Shown: in pieces, positions 49,901-61,548 of the stretch | Layout of the letters: each line of letters begins with the position of its first letter | Numbering within the stretch: position 1 is the stretch's first letter | NCBI GenBank assembly: GCA_948470475.1 | Contig: OX419336.1 | Coordinates: 2,826,235 to 2,890,234, forward strand | Source of the DNA: Galaxea fascicularis | Taxonomy: Eukaryota > Cnidaria > Anthozoa > Scleractinia > Euphylliidae | DNA length: 64,000 nucleotides | Direction: 5' to 3' | Program-made: the position numbers and the translations under genes | The notes under the pieces: model-generated | The model's input: only the letters and a program-made list of their open reading frames with translations | What the model was told of the DNA's origin: nothing | The model's database searches: none

Positions 49901-50531
49901 CGCTGCCGTCGTCGCTGCTAAAGCTTCCTAGTAGATAGCCGGGGAGACGCGTAGCGCCGAGTTCAGCTCTAATCATTTCATATCCAAGAAGCGCGAATGG
50001 AGCAAATGGGGGCTATTGTGTTTATTATCCTTCAAATATTTTTCGCAACGCGCATTTGGGGAATATCACCGGATAAAGCTGGGAAATACTCAGTCACATG
50101 ATGCGGTTAGACCAATCGCGTGCTAGCGAAAATATTTGATGGATCATAACTATTATTAATGTTATTATAATGCGCCAGGTAAAGACAAATATTTACAACT
50201 AGTTGCCTCGTTGACCGATAGGATTGGGGTGTAAGCCTGCATTATCACCGTTTCAATGTCTTGTTTTCAAGTTGAGCGGCTGTTGATTTGAACGTCGCAA
50301 GCCTCTAGCTGCAGGCTGGAGCGAACACAAATTTTCCACTCAAGATTTTCACAGAGCCTGGCTTTACCACTCGTACCCTTGCTGTGTTCCTTGTAACGAT
50401 CACCGTCACATACCAAAGTATCTTTTCTACACTTTGTCATGATTTAAATTTTCTTGGCCCAGCTAAAATTGCTGGAAGCGCTAACCTTTCTTGTCATCCT
50501 TCTGCTTTAAGCTGTCGTTCAAACCACATCT
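37965..50531. other. Gene-free interval, about 12.5 kb
   Basis: I recognise no protein-coding gene. Open frames are short, unlike known families and mostly non-ATG. One, on the minus strand around 43006-43243, ends in a strong donor (GAAG/GTAAGTTT) and could be an upstream GPCR exon. A small hairpin lies at 49144-49171 (AATCCTTTTGCC / GGCAAGAGGATT). Otherwise ordinary AT-rich sequence. Confidence 0.5.
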
Positions 50532-50736
50532 ATTTAACCCTGTATAACTCCCAATATCTGATTAGCAATTCTCTCTTCAAGCTGCTATACTGTTTCCTTG
50601 TAATTACTTGAGATAATTTGGTGTTATATAAAGATAACGCTATCCAACTGATAAATTTGTCTATTCTCGTCACCTGTTTGCTTTATAATGTATTGAAATT
50701 ATGAGGAGAAGTTAGATTTTAATCACCGTAAAGGGT
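50532..50736. mobile_element. MITE-like repeat (copy 2)
   Basis: Reads TTTAACCCTGTATAACTCCC ... AGATAACGCTATCCAACTG ... GACAAATTTGTCTATTCTCG ... GCTTTATAATGTATTGAAAT. It is the reverse-complement counterpart of the element at 37756-37964, with clear divergence. Confidence 0.75.
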
Positions 50737-52103
50737 CCGCACGAACCAGTTACTAAACAAAATATCGAAGTTTGAAATCTCTAAGAAAAACAGTTATGAG
50801 CATGCATGAAACGATATCAGTGTTGAACTAGTACTTAACACCTAAAAACTGAAATCCAGCTCTCTCTAGTGTTACGAAAACGCTAAGTAAACCATAGAAA
50901 ACAGCGACGAAACAGTCTAACAGAGGAACACTTATGAGCAACATTGAGCGGTAACTTGAGAATAACAAAATTTTTTACCCGCTACGCTGGTATGAAGTAA
51001 AAATTTAAAACAACTTTCGTTATGCTCAATGCCTCAAATACTTTGCAATCGCTTTTCGAATGAGCCAAATGAAACTAAAAATTGACAAACGCTACCTTAA
51101 TTCAGTGTTTTTCAGTCAAGTACAAGCCCAGAAAATGGTTTCCTGTGCCCATATTAAACTGAGTAGTCTGAGAACTACGAGGCGAATCAAAGTGTTGTTA
51201 AAGATCTTTAGTACACTGATGGCCAGAAATCCAATGAACACAGGTCATCTTCGGTTTAAACGGCGAACCTGAACTAATTTAGTTAGCAAACTTTGTTTGC
51301 TTTGGAATTATGTTATACTTCAACAATTGACATAGAATTGGTTTTAGCGACACTAGAAAATGATTAATATTGGATTGAGATTACCTTCGAAACTCAATGC
51401 AGATCTTTTGCACCATCGCAAATAATCAAAAACCAGCTGAATGCTTTCCTTCCTCTAGAGGATCTTAGATGAGCTTCCAACAGACAAGATGAATGCAGTT
51501 TTTAACGATGGAAAATGCACTGAGGGGTGGTTGCATCTTCTGCTCCTTAATTGGAAATTATATCCAACTGTTTCTTGCCTTTACCTGTTGACTAACTGCT
51601 GTGCAGCAGCGTGATTCCAGGTTTAGCTAATCCCGTCACATTGAAAGAAATCCTAATTTAGCCACAGCACGAACCTCTAACCAATGCAGCTGACACTTAC
51701 GCCAATAAGGAAAAGTCAAGATTTGTCCCGGGGCTCAATACTGACAGTTTTTCTCAAGCTAGGTCGTTAAAATAAATTAACGATGCAGGGTTTTCGGTAA
51801 CAATTGAAAGTACCGGATTCATAGGTTAAACAAGGGGATGTCAGACTACTTCAGAAAATAATTCTTTCGTGTGAACTGCCGGACGTGACTACCGTGGTCT
51901 TTTCATGTCAACTGGACGTTATGTTCGGCGTCCTCAAACGAAACCCCTCAGATAATGATTGTAGTATGCATGGTCAAAAGGCTGAGTATGAAAGCTTGTA
52001 CTGTGCCGGTAAAGAAGACCTAATGTCTGATAAAAGATCTTGTTATATAGCTGGGGATTTTTTCCGGTACAGGGCGCCCATTCATTGACTAGTTCATGGT
52101 CAC
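50737..52103. other. Gene-free interval
   Basis: No coding region, tRNA or clear repeat recognised in this 1.4 kb. Confidence 0.45.
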
Positions 52104-52457
52104 ATGACATCTTACAATGAAACTGTTTACCGCCAAATGCCAAGAGCGGGCAACATTACGAAACTCTGACGTCAAACGGGAAACAGTTCACTGTTACTGG
52201 CAAAATGTAGACCGCTGTTACATGTGATCAGAGCGTGCAGTTGAAGGTGGCCTGATGTTGTCGCTGGAATCTCAGCGGGTTTTTCAAAATTTACTTTTAA
52301 TTTTGTTTTCCACCGTTTTGTTTTTTTAACAAATCACTTAATGAATGGTCCCTTGGGGAACAGTGAATTTTCCCCTCGAATTTCAGTGCGTCTCTGTAAA
52401 CATTGAGATTCTCGGGAAACAAAATTAACTGTTCCCCTCGTGACCAGTCAGTAAGTG
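52104..52457. repeat. Dispersed repeat, copy B (inverted relative to 34624)
   Basis: Begins ATGACATCTTACAATGAAAC, runs through GAAGGTGGCCTGATGTTGTC and ends with a foldback (CACTTAATGAATGGTCCC ... GACCAGTCAGTAAGTG). It matches copy A block for block in reverse orientation but has a longer foldback loop. Confidence 0.8.
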
Positions 52458-52864
52458 TTAAATATTAAAAGAGGAAACCCCACCTTCAAGACTCTTTCGG
52501 AGACTACGTTAGAACCGTCTAGGCATTTTATTTCGGCTTTTTGTTTCTTGGGAATTGTGCGGGTAATTAGAAGAAAAGAGGTTGTATTATCTAGTTCCTG
52601 TTAACTCAAAAACCAATTGTACTACTGACTAAAAATAGTTAACTGTAATATGTAAATTAACCCAGAATGGCCAAACATGGCTTGACGTACTGAAGAACTA
52701 AATGTCCTACTTAATTTAGTGAAAACATTTGTGTTTGCGCTCACATTTTACGCTTGCTACCTTTACTGATGAGGCGTTTTAATTTTTTTTAACTGTTATG
52801 TGCTTTTTTACTTTAAGGAATTATAATGAAGACCACGACTGAACATTACTGAGGAGCTTACTGC

Positions 52865-52953
52865 GTAGCCTGCGTGACAGACGCCTTTTTCGGCTCTTGT
52901 TTCACACGCCGTGTGAAACAAGAGCCGAAAAAGGCGTCTGTCACGCAGGCTAC
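52865..52953. mobile_element. Perfect 89-bp palindromic element
   Basis: Two 44-bp arms are exact reverse complements around a single central C. The left arm starts GTAGCCTGCGTGACAGACGC and the right arm ends with its complement. No spacer, no mismatch. The end sequence matches the ends of the element at 53555-53719, so this is likely a minimal or deleted member of that family. Confidence 0.85.
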
Positions 52954-53554
52954 TTACCGCGAGACCTTACCCTCATATCTTTAGAATTACTGTTTGTGGT
53001 TTAGTCTTCTCGCGCGTGATACTTGAAACACAATAACATTCCAAAAAGGAGGAACTGCAGTCGGCCAACAACTGCTACATTTCGCAACCCTCAAAATATC
53101 ACGTGGCTTTGGGTTCTGAATTATTCGGAACGTCTTCCGAAATCGTCGGGCGTCTTCGTACGTTTTCGGAAATCTTCGTACATGGTCGAAAATCCTGGCA
53201 CTCCCAGGATAAAAATGTCACTTTACTAAGTCAGAAAATGTTGGCAGGTATACAAATACTGAATTGTACCAGGCGATGGGCTATTGATTGTACTGAATGA
53301 ATTAAACCGAACGCAGCACTTAAGCAACTTGCAAGTTTTATGCTCCGACGGAAACATTTGTTGTCATCCGATTGTCAGGTTTATATCTTTAGAAGCTACA
53401 TTTATTTGCAGTCTGTCACATTTGAATTGTCATGTCTCTGAAAAGTCACAGCTGTTAATGCAACACCTCTGATCGATTAGCGACAAACCTGTTTTTTAAA
53501 GTTTTCCTTCAGCAAGCTGAAAGTCTACAATTATATACGAATTACTTGTGCAAT

Positions 53555-53719
53555 GGCCTGCATGACAGACTTTTATTTACTAAGCGCGAAGTGCGGGACA
53601 TCGAGGGCAAATCGCGAGACGAGATGGAGAGTGTTAATTTTTCTCTCGCTCTCGCCTCGCGCTCCACCCTTATGTCTCGCGCTTCGCGCTCGGCTAAATA
53701 AACGTCTGTTATGCAGGCT
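53555..53719. mobile_element. TIR element related to the 89-bp palindrome
   Basis: Left end GGCCTGCATGACAGAC then TTATTTA and AGCGCGAAGTGCGGGACAT. The right end is the near-complement, finishing CGTCTGTTATGCAGGCT. The arms are about 50 bp with several mismatches. The GC-rich interior contains CTCTCGCTCTCGCCTCGCG. No target duplication is obvious. Confidence 0.75.
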
Positions 53720-56380
53720 ACCTATACAATCCGCCTTCAGTTGAAAAGGCGAAAAACTCAACTAGCAATTAATTAGTAACACCAAGCGCCAATAACAAGC
53801 CGTGGTTTTCAATTATCTCGGCAGTCTTGGGTTGCAAAATCTTTCGTTACAACTGCTTTCGAAGTTTTTTTTTAAATTAGTCAATCCACATACAATTTTC
53901 CTCTGTTTGAAGTCAATCGATACGTTCAGCAAAGCTGTTTCTCAATGCATATAATCATTATTTATTGTTTGCTAAAAATTCGATATTTATTGCTAAATAA
54001 TTTAGCCGAGTAATCGCGATCGCTTGAAAAATAAGAAAATCTTACCAGTTAATCGCCTTTATATACTTTGATACAGAAGGCGCACCGAGTACATCACATA
54101 GTTTTTCACAAACTAAATATCCAGTCTAGGGTAAGGTAATAATCTTGTAGCCATAGCCCATGGAACATTCATTTTCCTGTGGAACGTACGTGACGCTATA
54201 AAGCGAAGACGATATGCTAGGATTACCTAACGATTTCTTGATTTTTTTTCCGTTGCATACAAAAAGACAAAAAAAACTACATTCATTTTTGGTTTCTTAA
54301 TTTTGCATTACAAGGCTCGGCCTAAATGAATTTATGTCAACCAGCTTTTGGTGGCTTGTTTCTAATATATGTTCTTTGTTGTAATTCAGTAGAAATCAGG
54401 AAGGTAGAGTTGACTTCAGAACCAAATATTTGACTCGGAGGAGGGTTTGGCGTTCTCATCATGTGATCACTGACTACGGCAAATTACAACTGATGGAAAT
54501 TACATTGTAATGTTGCAAATGTTGCTGTGAGAAATATGGGTCAATCACTTCTATATGAACTCGCTCAAGATCATAATTGGGCCGGGAAACTAGACAAATT
54601 TCTCAGCGGTAGAAATTATTTGAAACTTCAAAAGTAGCGGAATCAAAAAACCAAAGCAAACTGTTCTTGAGATTAAGAAAACTAGAGCTGTAATGATAGT
54701 GCAAACAACTTCGTGAACAAAAAAATTACAGCTAAGAAGTCTCAGTTTTACTTGCCTCGAAGTCCCCTGCTGAGCGAATCTGGAAATACTTAAATTGGTT
54801 TTCGCCAAAAATTGCGCTTTAGGGAATGTATCAAAGGTTACAGACACACTCACCTTAGTCTTGAGACTCCGGCTCGGGTTGTGCGATTTAGTTTCAATGT
54901 CGTTGTTTTTGGATTAAATATTCCTTCGTTCAGTACAATACCTCCAACCCTGCCTACAGCTACGCAATTAGCAAACTCGGCACCAAACAAATCATTGAAA
55001 AGGCGCTCATGAATAAAACACAATAATCAATTACTTCTCCATTTAATCTTGGTAATCGCTAATTGTGTCTCGAAAGCTACTCGGACAGCACGTAGAACAG
55101 CCAATCCAACGAAATACTACGCGGGTTTGAGAGTTGTCAAGGATCAGTGCAAATATTACCATTGAAATACGTATGTACTGAATGACAAGGTAAAAGAAAG
55201 ACGAGATTACATTGTTTGACCCCTCGCGGTTAACTGACAAATAAAATTTTCATAATTTGTATGAAAATGGTCGACTTAGAGTTTGGTTCGATTTAAGATG
55301 AAAAGAATGTGTTCGAACTCATTTGTTTGACCATACCGTCCGCATTAGTAATCAGTTGAAGAGATACATTTTCTATGGAAATTACTCTTCAATGACAAGC
55401 AATTGATAGTCTATAGCAATTAAAAGTGGGGGCCATAGTCGACCAGGATAATAGCTGTCTCCACAAATCTTTCATTGACATGGACAGGTCACAGTTTTGA
55501 GCATGTACTGATCTATGAAGATTAAGTCTTGTTCAAAAAAGCCGCTTCCCGAAAGACGCTTGAGAGTCACCAGAGAAAAGTGACTTTCGTCTGTCTTCTA
55601 AAAATAACGAAATTAGCAACTTTTTAAAGTGCTTGATTTTGAATTTGGTGTCAAGTGGAAGCCCAAATTTTTCCAGCTGATTATTCGCTGGAATAAAATA
55701 TCATTAAGAATAGCAATGATTTGACAAAAAAGTTCTTGTTTCTCTCAGTTTTCTTCTTTAGAAAAAAATCCATTTTTCTTTTGATACTTCGCGTTGTGAT
55801 TTGCGCACTCGAAAGCCGCACGTCCTTGAGACAATAAAAAGCGTCAAAACCCTTGCACGTCATTTCTAAATCTAATTATGGCATTGCCAGGGACAAAACC
55901 ACTTAACTACAATTACCCTCAGGACGACCCGCTATCACGTACACCCAGCAATAATTAATGACACCCCGCACTCAAGTTTTAGTTCTTGTAATTGGAAGTT
56001 CAATTTCTAAGAAATTGAACTCCCCGGCCAATATTATAACTGTATCACATTGAGATTCTGCAATGACTTCAGTGCTGTTAATAATTATTGTCGTATAAGG
56101 TGGAGCGCTTACTTGTTAAAGACGCCTTGATGAACAAAAAGGTGGCTTGTTTTGCACTCACACGGTTCTTTCGTCGTGAAATTTTAATGATTGACCGGTT
56201 GCTACAGCTTTGTTTCGTTGCAACAAAGTTTATTCTCTTCATTGTTGCGTTTTCGTAAGCAGGAATTTTTATGACGACAAAAAGCATCAGCTGGAACCTC
56301 GCTTGGGGGCACGGGTAGAGAAGAAGCCTGAGAACGAGGTTGTATCAGATCTACTTTGAGGCATAACAACCTTTAGTGGA
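53720..56380. other. Gene-free interval, about 2.7 kb
   Basis: No gene recognised. A 12-bp-stem hairpin (AGTTCAATTTCT / AGAAATTGAACT, 55997-56021) is the only clear structure. Confidence 0.45.
55997..56021. repeat. Perfect hairpin, 12-bp stem with 1-nt centre
   Basis: AGTTCAATTTCT and its exact complement are separated by one A. There are also partial outer pairings (ATTGG / CCAAT). Confidence 0.6.
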
Positions 56381-56519
56381 TTGTGCCTAAATCATACCCT
56401 CCAGAAGGACAGCCAATGTTGGAGCAGTGTTAAAGCAATGTAAAGCAGTGTTAGGGCAATGGAGGGCAATGTTAGAGCAATGTTAAGCTGTCCTACTGGA
56501 GGGTATGATTTAGGCACAA
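56381..56519. mobile_element. TIR element with internal short tandem repeats
   Basis: TTGTGCCTAAATCATACCC then TCCAG and AGGACAGC at the left are mirrored at the right, giving 33-bp arms with one mismatch. The interior is a degenerate tandem of GCAATGTTAG-type units of 10-12 bp. A related end (CTTCTGGAGTGTATGAGGC) recurs near 56975-56998. Confidence 0.75.
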
Positions 56520-56717
56520 CCCCTTTTTAAAAAGCAAGAAATATTTTTTAAGTAATAAGGGCACGTGCATTTAAATAACTTTCCTCTTGCAAAAATTAGT
56601 TACCTTGACTCACAAATTATTTTTCAGGACACTCCATTTAGGTATTCCATAGAGGTAACTCCATGGAATAGTACTCCGTGTTTTGACCTCTCCCCTTCGC
56701 TCCCTACTAAACGACGT

Positions 56718-56769
56718 CGTTCCCAGGACGTTTCCCTTCGCTTTGGGGTGGGGAAAGGTCCTGGGAACG
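56718..56769. repeat. Inverted repeat CGTTCCCAGGAC
   Basis: CGTTCCCAGGAC and GTCCTGGGAACG form a perfect 12-bp inverted repeat, with further pairing inside (TTTCCC / GGGAAA). The word GAACGAGGTTG also occurs near 56330. Probably another small element. Confidence 0.55.
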
Positions 56770-56797
56770 AGGTTGCCCACTAAAGACCCTGCAGGCT

Positions 56798-56934
56798 CCG
56801 GTTTCAAAGGCTGGATAGCGCTATCCACCGGATAACTATCTCTCCAGTGGATAGTGCAATTCGTTTTCCTAATACTTATCCGCTCGATAGTGATTTATCC
56901 GGTGGATAGCGCTATCCAACGTTTGAACAACCGG
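56798..56934. mobile_element. TIR element with GGATAGCGCTATCCACCGG ends
   Basis: Left CCGGTTTCAAAG then GGATAGCGCTATCCACCGG; right CCGGTGGATAGCGCTATCC then AACGTTTGAACAACCGG. The arms are about 40 bp and imperfect only near the tips. TGGATAGCGCTATCCA is itself palindromic, so the arms are nested palindromes. The tip CCGGTTGTTCAAA resembles that of the element at 31133. Confidence 0.75.
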
Positions 56935-58671
56935 AACCAGAAGGATAGCTTAGCAGTGCTCCAACAGTGGCTGTCCTTCTGGAGTGTATGAGGCACAACT
57001 CGCACAACCCTGTTCAAGGCCGCCCTTTTGAAAGCTATCAATAATCCGCTGGCCATCTTCAGTGCAGGCTCCAGAGCCACCAGCTATCCACAGATTAGAT
57101 TACTTTGTGGACCACCACAAAGAAGTCCTCTTTCGTAGACTTTCCGCCCGCAATATGAAGAGTCAACATAAAGCCTTTGGGCCCATAAATAAATAAAGAC
57201 TTAATTGACCACTCCCCTAGAGGGGCTTTTCAGGGCCAATGAAACAAATAATAGCGATGTTTCTCGTTACGTCACCTATTGTTATTAATGTCCCAACCAG
57301 AGGTTTATTGGCTGTTGAAACAATACAAGCTTTTGTTCGGTGGCTGGCAAATTTGAATATCAAAAGAAATTTGACGTCAATGTTTGTAAACAAGAAACAT
57401 CGCTATACAAACGAAACGACGGGGGAGGATCGGCGGATTTTTTGGCGTTTGAGATTTTCGATTCCGGAATTTTTTTGGGTGGGAAATTTGGCAAGTATGT
57501 TTTTGTATGGCTTGATTTAAGTAGGGGTTTTTATGGGTATTCAAAACAATCTGAAGATTCGTGGTCATGTCCGAGGGTAGTGAGAAGTGCCCGCGTATTC
57601 CGGCCACGTGAGTCAGCGAATAAAGTGCAATTCTTTCTCGACGTTTTTAAGTCTCGGAGATTCGGCATGGGATTTTTTAATTTTTAGTCCACGGATTTTG
57701 TTTGGAGTATTGATTTTTGCACCTATTCGATCATTCCTGTAACTGGAAATCAAAGTACCCCCCCCCCCCCTGATAAGGACATAGGCAAGTCAAAATAGGA
57801 CCGTTTCCAAGCAATTGCATTAATATAACTTAACAAACATGATGTTTCTAACAAATTACTTTATTAACATGTTCAGACGGTTTCAAACTATAAGCAGCAG
57901 GATATAATACATTGAAACTTTTCCCTTGAAAGTAATTATTGGAAAATAGAATTACACTAAAATCAAATACATTATATTAAAAAAATCAATACTTATTTAC
58001 ACAGGTAACATGATTTGTCAAAGAAGTTCCCGACAGTTGGTCTTTTCATTGCTTTGTTTGACATAGCAGTGTGATTACTAAAAGGAAATCTAAAACAAAC
58101 ACTATGACCAATCAGAAGAGACTCATGACAATACAATTGTTGAGCCAATCAGAGGACACAGAAAGGAGCATAACATGACATGGTCAGCCTCAAAGTAACC
58201 ATAACGACCTCTCCAAACTGTAGGTGCATGAGGAAATCACAAAGTGACTGGAAACCAGCTAAATGCTATGTCAGACAATAAACTTACTAAGTTCTACTAT
58301 TGTTTCTCAAATCATCTTGCAGATGGAGAGCAAGTATTAATTTCAAAAATAAAAACTAAAAAAAAATTTTTTTGCTTTATATTACATCACTAGAAAATTT
58401 ATTGAATCTACACTGCATGTGACAGGATATCAAAACATCAGATTTAGACTGTGAACGTGCTATGCTATTTTTCAGAAAGCTCAAGAACAACTCAACTTCA
58501 GACTGCTAAATGAAATGAAGAAAGTACTAAACCCATGATAGATATTAATGAAACCCTGTTGTAGTGGATGCAAGCTATGAAATGAATAAATAATTCCAAA
58601 CAAAAACACTCTGAGAGACAATCCTACATTTCAAGCAGACTCCAACCCCCAAACTTTTCTTCATTTAACAT
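56935..58671. other. Interval 3' of the Kelch gene
   Basis: No gene recognised. It includes a degenerate TIR end near 56975, a CCCCTAGAGGGG palindrome near 57217, a 115-codon open frame without ATG (57340-57687), and a poly-C run (57762-57771). The last part may be 3' untranslated sequence of the Kelch gene. Confidence 0.4.
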
Positions 58672-58677
58672 TTTATT
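58672..58677 (-). terminator. Possible polyadenylation signal of the Kelch gene
   Basis: AATAAA on the minus strand, about 53 nt beyond the stop codon. Position is suitable; no other support. Confidence 0.35.
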
Positions 58678-58729
58678 TCCAAGAGAAGCAGTACCCCTCA
58701 CCCCCACCTCTATGGTCCATGGGTATACA

Positions 58730-61284
58730 TCAAACAACAGTGGCTCCAAAGTGCACTCTTGGAATTGACATACCATGCACATAACTCCACTGGTTAATTG
58801 CTGGGTCATACACCTCTACACTTGACAAAAACTGTCCATTAAAACCTCCTATTGCAAAGATTCGTCCTTTCATAACTGCAACACTTGTGGCAGAGCGCTT
58901 GTCATTCAGTGGAGAGACTGGAGTCCAAGTGTTTGTCTGTGGGTCATAAACATCTACATCATGAAGGTAGTTGTTTCCATCAAATCCTCCAATAACATAA
59001 AGAAGGCCATCAAGGGTGGCGACCCCAGCTACAGATCTGGGTTTATCTGTGAAAAAAAAAATCTGACAATAAATTACTTCACCAAAAAATAGGTGAAGTA
59101 ACAACAACTTTAAAATATCATATTACTCTCATATGGTTTCGTGAAGTTGTGAGGTAAGGACCGTTTTATCAACAGCAACCTTGATAGTTCAAGAAAGTCC
59201 TCACTAACCTGTTACCTTGGATTCCATACTGAATGTATAATTATGACTGATGGAGAGGGAGAAATCTCATATATTTGGATTGGTTTCACACTGTGACACA
59301 GCATGTGGTTTTGAGTATGATGAGTGTTTAGAAGGTATTACAGTGTTTTCCTGAATATGGCTAATTTCACAGTTTATCCAATACACTGTGATAACGTCCA
59401 AATATAATCATGTAATTCCATATTCTTTACAGATACACTGTATATACTCAATAGGTATCCTGTGGCTCATGTAACCTGGGGTGTCAGGGAGAAAAATGGT
59501 GGTTTTTCTAATATTTTGGTCATGTAATAAACTCAGTAAACTGTGCTTTATTATCAGTGAATTGAGTAATAAAACAACTATTATCCTGCTCAATCTTGTG
59601 CAATAATTTTCCCTGATTTTAGCTCATTTGGCAAACAGCCTAGTTGGCAGGCAGCCCTGTCCCATTTGCAAGACTTCACAAAATTGGTTGAAAAAAAAAA
59701 CAGAACACAAACAATCAACACAATGAAACCTAGCCCTATAGAGCTACACTCTACGAAGATCGAATGAAATTACAGGTTTCAAAGAGGTGCAGCCCTGTCC
59801 TTATTGGCTAAGTATTAGGTGATATCCCATGTGATTTTTCAGGATAATGCTAATATTGGGACATTTTACACACAGGGGACTATCTACATTATTGCCCTGA
59901 AATGAAAAACAGTCATACCCATTGAAGCCACATAACTCCATTCATTTGTCTGTGGGTCATAACACTCCACAGTACTCAGACGCAAAATCCCATTGTGACC
60001 TCCCACAGCGTACACTAGCCCACCAAGTGTACCCACTGCTAAATACATTCTTGGACTTAACATGGGGGACACAAATGTCCACTGATTTTCATGTGGATCA
60101 AAACACTCAACACTTTTGAGTCGACGCTGACTGTTAGAACCTCCTAAAGCATAAAGTTTACCACCAAGGCAAGTTGCTCCAAAATATTTTCTGGGCACAA
60201 GCATTGGAGCTTGAACTGTCCACACATTTTCTTCAGGATCATAAGTTTCAACATTATTCAAGTAATTCCCGCTTTCAAATCCTCCGAGACAATAGACATG
60301 TCCATGAAGCTGTGTGACTGCAATGCCATAACGAAATGTAGGCATGTCTTCAATAGGCAGCCATTCATCTGTGTACAAATTGTACCTTTCTCCTGATGCC
60401 ACAGGAATGCCAAGATGAAGGCCACCCACAGCTATCAGGACATCACCAAATCCTGAAGGGATGCGTGGGCGCATTCTAGTGGCTAAAGAGTATTTGCGTT
60501 TTTCAGAAGTAGGTGATGATGCATAAGTGAGGGCTTCCTCCACCATCTGTTTACATTCTGAATCATTTGATAGCCACTCATTTGTTAGAACTTGCGACCT
60601 CAGAAAAGATGGTGATAGCACCGGAAGTCGGACACACCTCAGAACTTCCGCCGTATACCTCAGACGATCCGCCGATTCCGCGATCCATTCCATCGCCGCT
60701 TCATACACGTCTTCCTCCGACCGAACGCAGACATTTTCGTCCAGTAAAAGATCTTTGACAGCCTCTAAGGGGAGATCCTTGAACTCGTCACATTTGATCA
60801 CTTGGTTGAAATTTTTCACGGCGTATTTGCTGGCCTCACTCCATAGTTCCTCGCACGAAAATCCACTTGCTATAGCCGCTATACCAAGGCAGTTCGAAGG
60901 ATGAAGCTGTTCTTTGAGAAACTGACAACAAACATTTGTGATCTCTTTCATCTGAAAGAGATCCGACGCACTGAGAATGTCGTCTACGTTGGTTTCATTC
61001 ACGTCAACTGAGGAGCTGTACATGAATCGAACGATACATCGCAGTGACTCTCCAGTGACACCCTTTAAAGTGATGGTTTCATTCCTGCTCTCTCTCAGTT
61101 TTCCAGTGAACATTGCTCGAAAGTAAGGGCTACTGACGGAGAGAACATTACGGTGAGCTGATATTGAAAAGCCATCTTCTGTTCGAAGTGTCACATCACA
61201 AAGTTCCTCAAGGTCCAGTAAAGACTCCAGTCCCTTCAGGACAAAAGCGGGATTGTTGCTTGACCGATACCGAAAACAAGACAT
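58730..61284 (-). CDS. BTB-BACK-Kelch (KLHL-type) protein
   Basis: Two coding exons: 61284-59919 and 59046-58730 (stop TGA), joined in phase 1 to make Asp (SM-D-KPRS); 560 residues, normal for KLHL proteins. The donor is GTATGA and the acceptor is a pyrimidine tract ending TTTCACAG. ATG 61284 is the first in frame after an upstream TAA. A BTB domain (about 20-125; CDVTL, SAHRNVLS, YFRAMF) and a BACK domain (about 130-240; NCLGIA, DEFKDLPL, VYEAAMEWI) are present. Six Kelch repeats follow (about 275-560), seen as six double-Gly strands (AVGG, CLGG, ALGG, AVGG, VIGG, AIGG), each followed by a YDP- or W-containing turn. Family members are substrate adaptors for cullin-3 ubiquitin ligases. BTB binds Cul3 and Kelch binds the substrate. 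The exact KLHL orthologue is not assigned. The 264-bp spacer to the divergent methyltransferase gene may be a shared promoter. Confidence 0.94.
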
Positions 61285-61548
61285 GATCAAATTTGCTATT
61301 TCAGAATCTCGACGCAAAAAATGTTTTGGAATTGAATGAATGTTTATGTTACTTTAGTTAAATATTAATTAATGATTGTGTCGTGTCGTCGTAAAACACA
61401 GACAATAGCAATCAGAGATCTGGAACGAGAAGGAAAGTGCGCTTGTCCTGACAAATTTTACCGCTGGAAGGCAAATATATAAGACTGCTTTCAGGTGTTA
61501 TTACTTTCACGTGCGACGTGCTGGTCTTTTACTCACGACATTGTGAAA
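61285..61548. promoter_or_regulatory. Probable bidirectional promoter, Kelch / methyltransferase
   Basis: Only 264 bp separate the two divergent start codons, so both 5' leaders and promoters must lie here unless upstream introns exist. A TATA-like TATATAAG (61476-61483) lies 66 bp before the methyltransferase ATG. The minus-strand side has no clear TATA. Confidence 0.6.

Noticed and set aside
57340..57687. 115-codon plus-strand open frame with some protein-like character
   Set aside because: No ATG start, overlapping open frames on both strands, no recognised family and no splice context; probably repeat-derived or chance.
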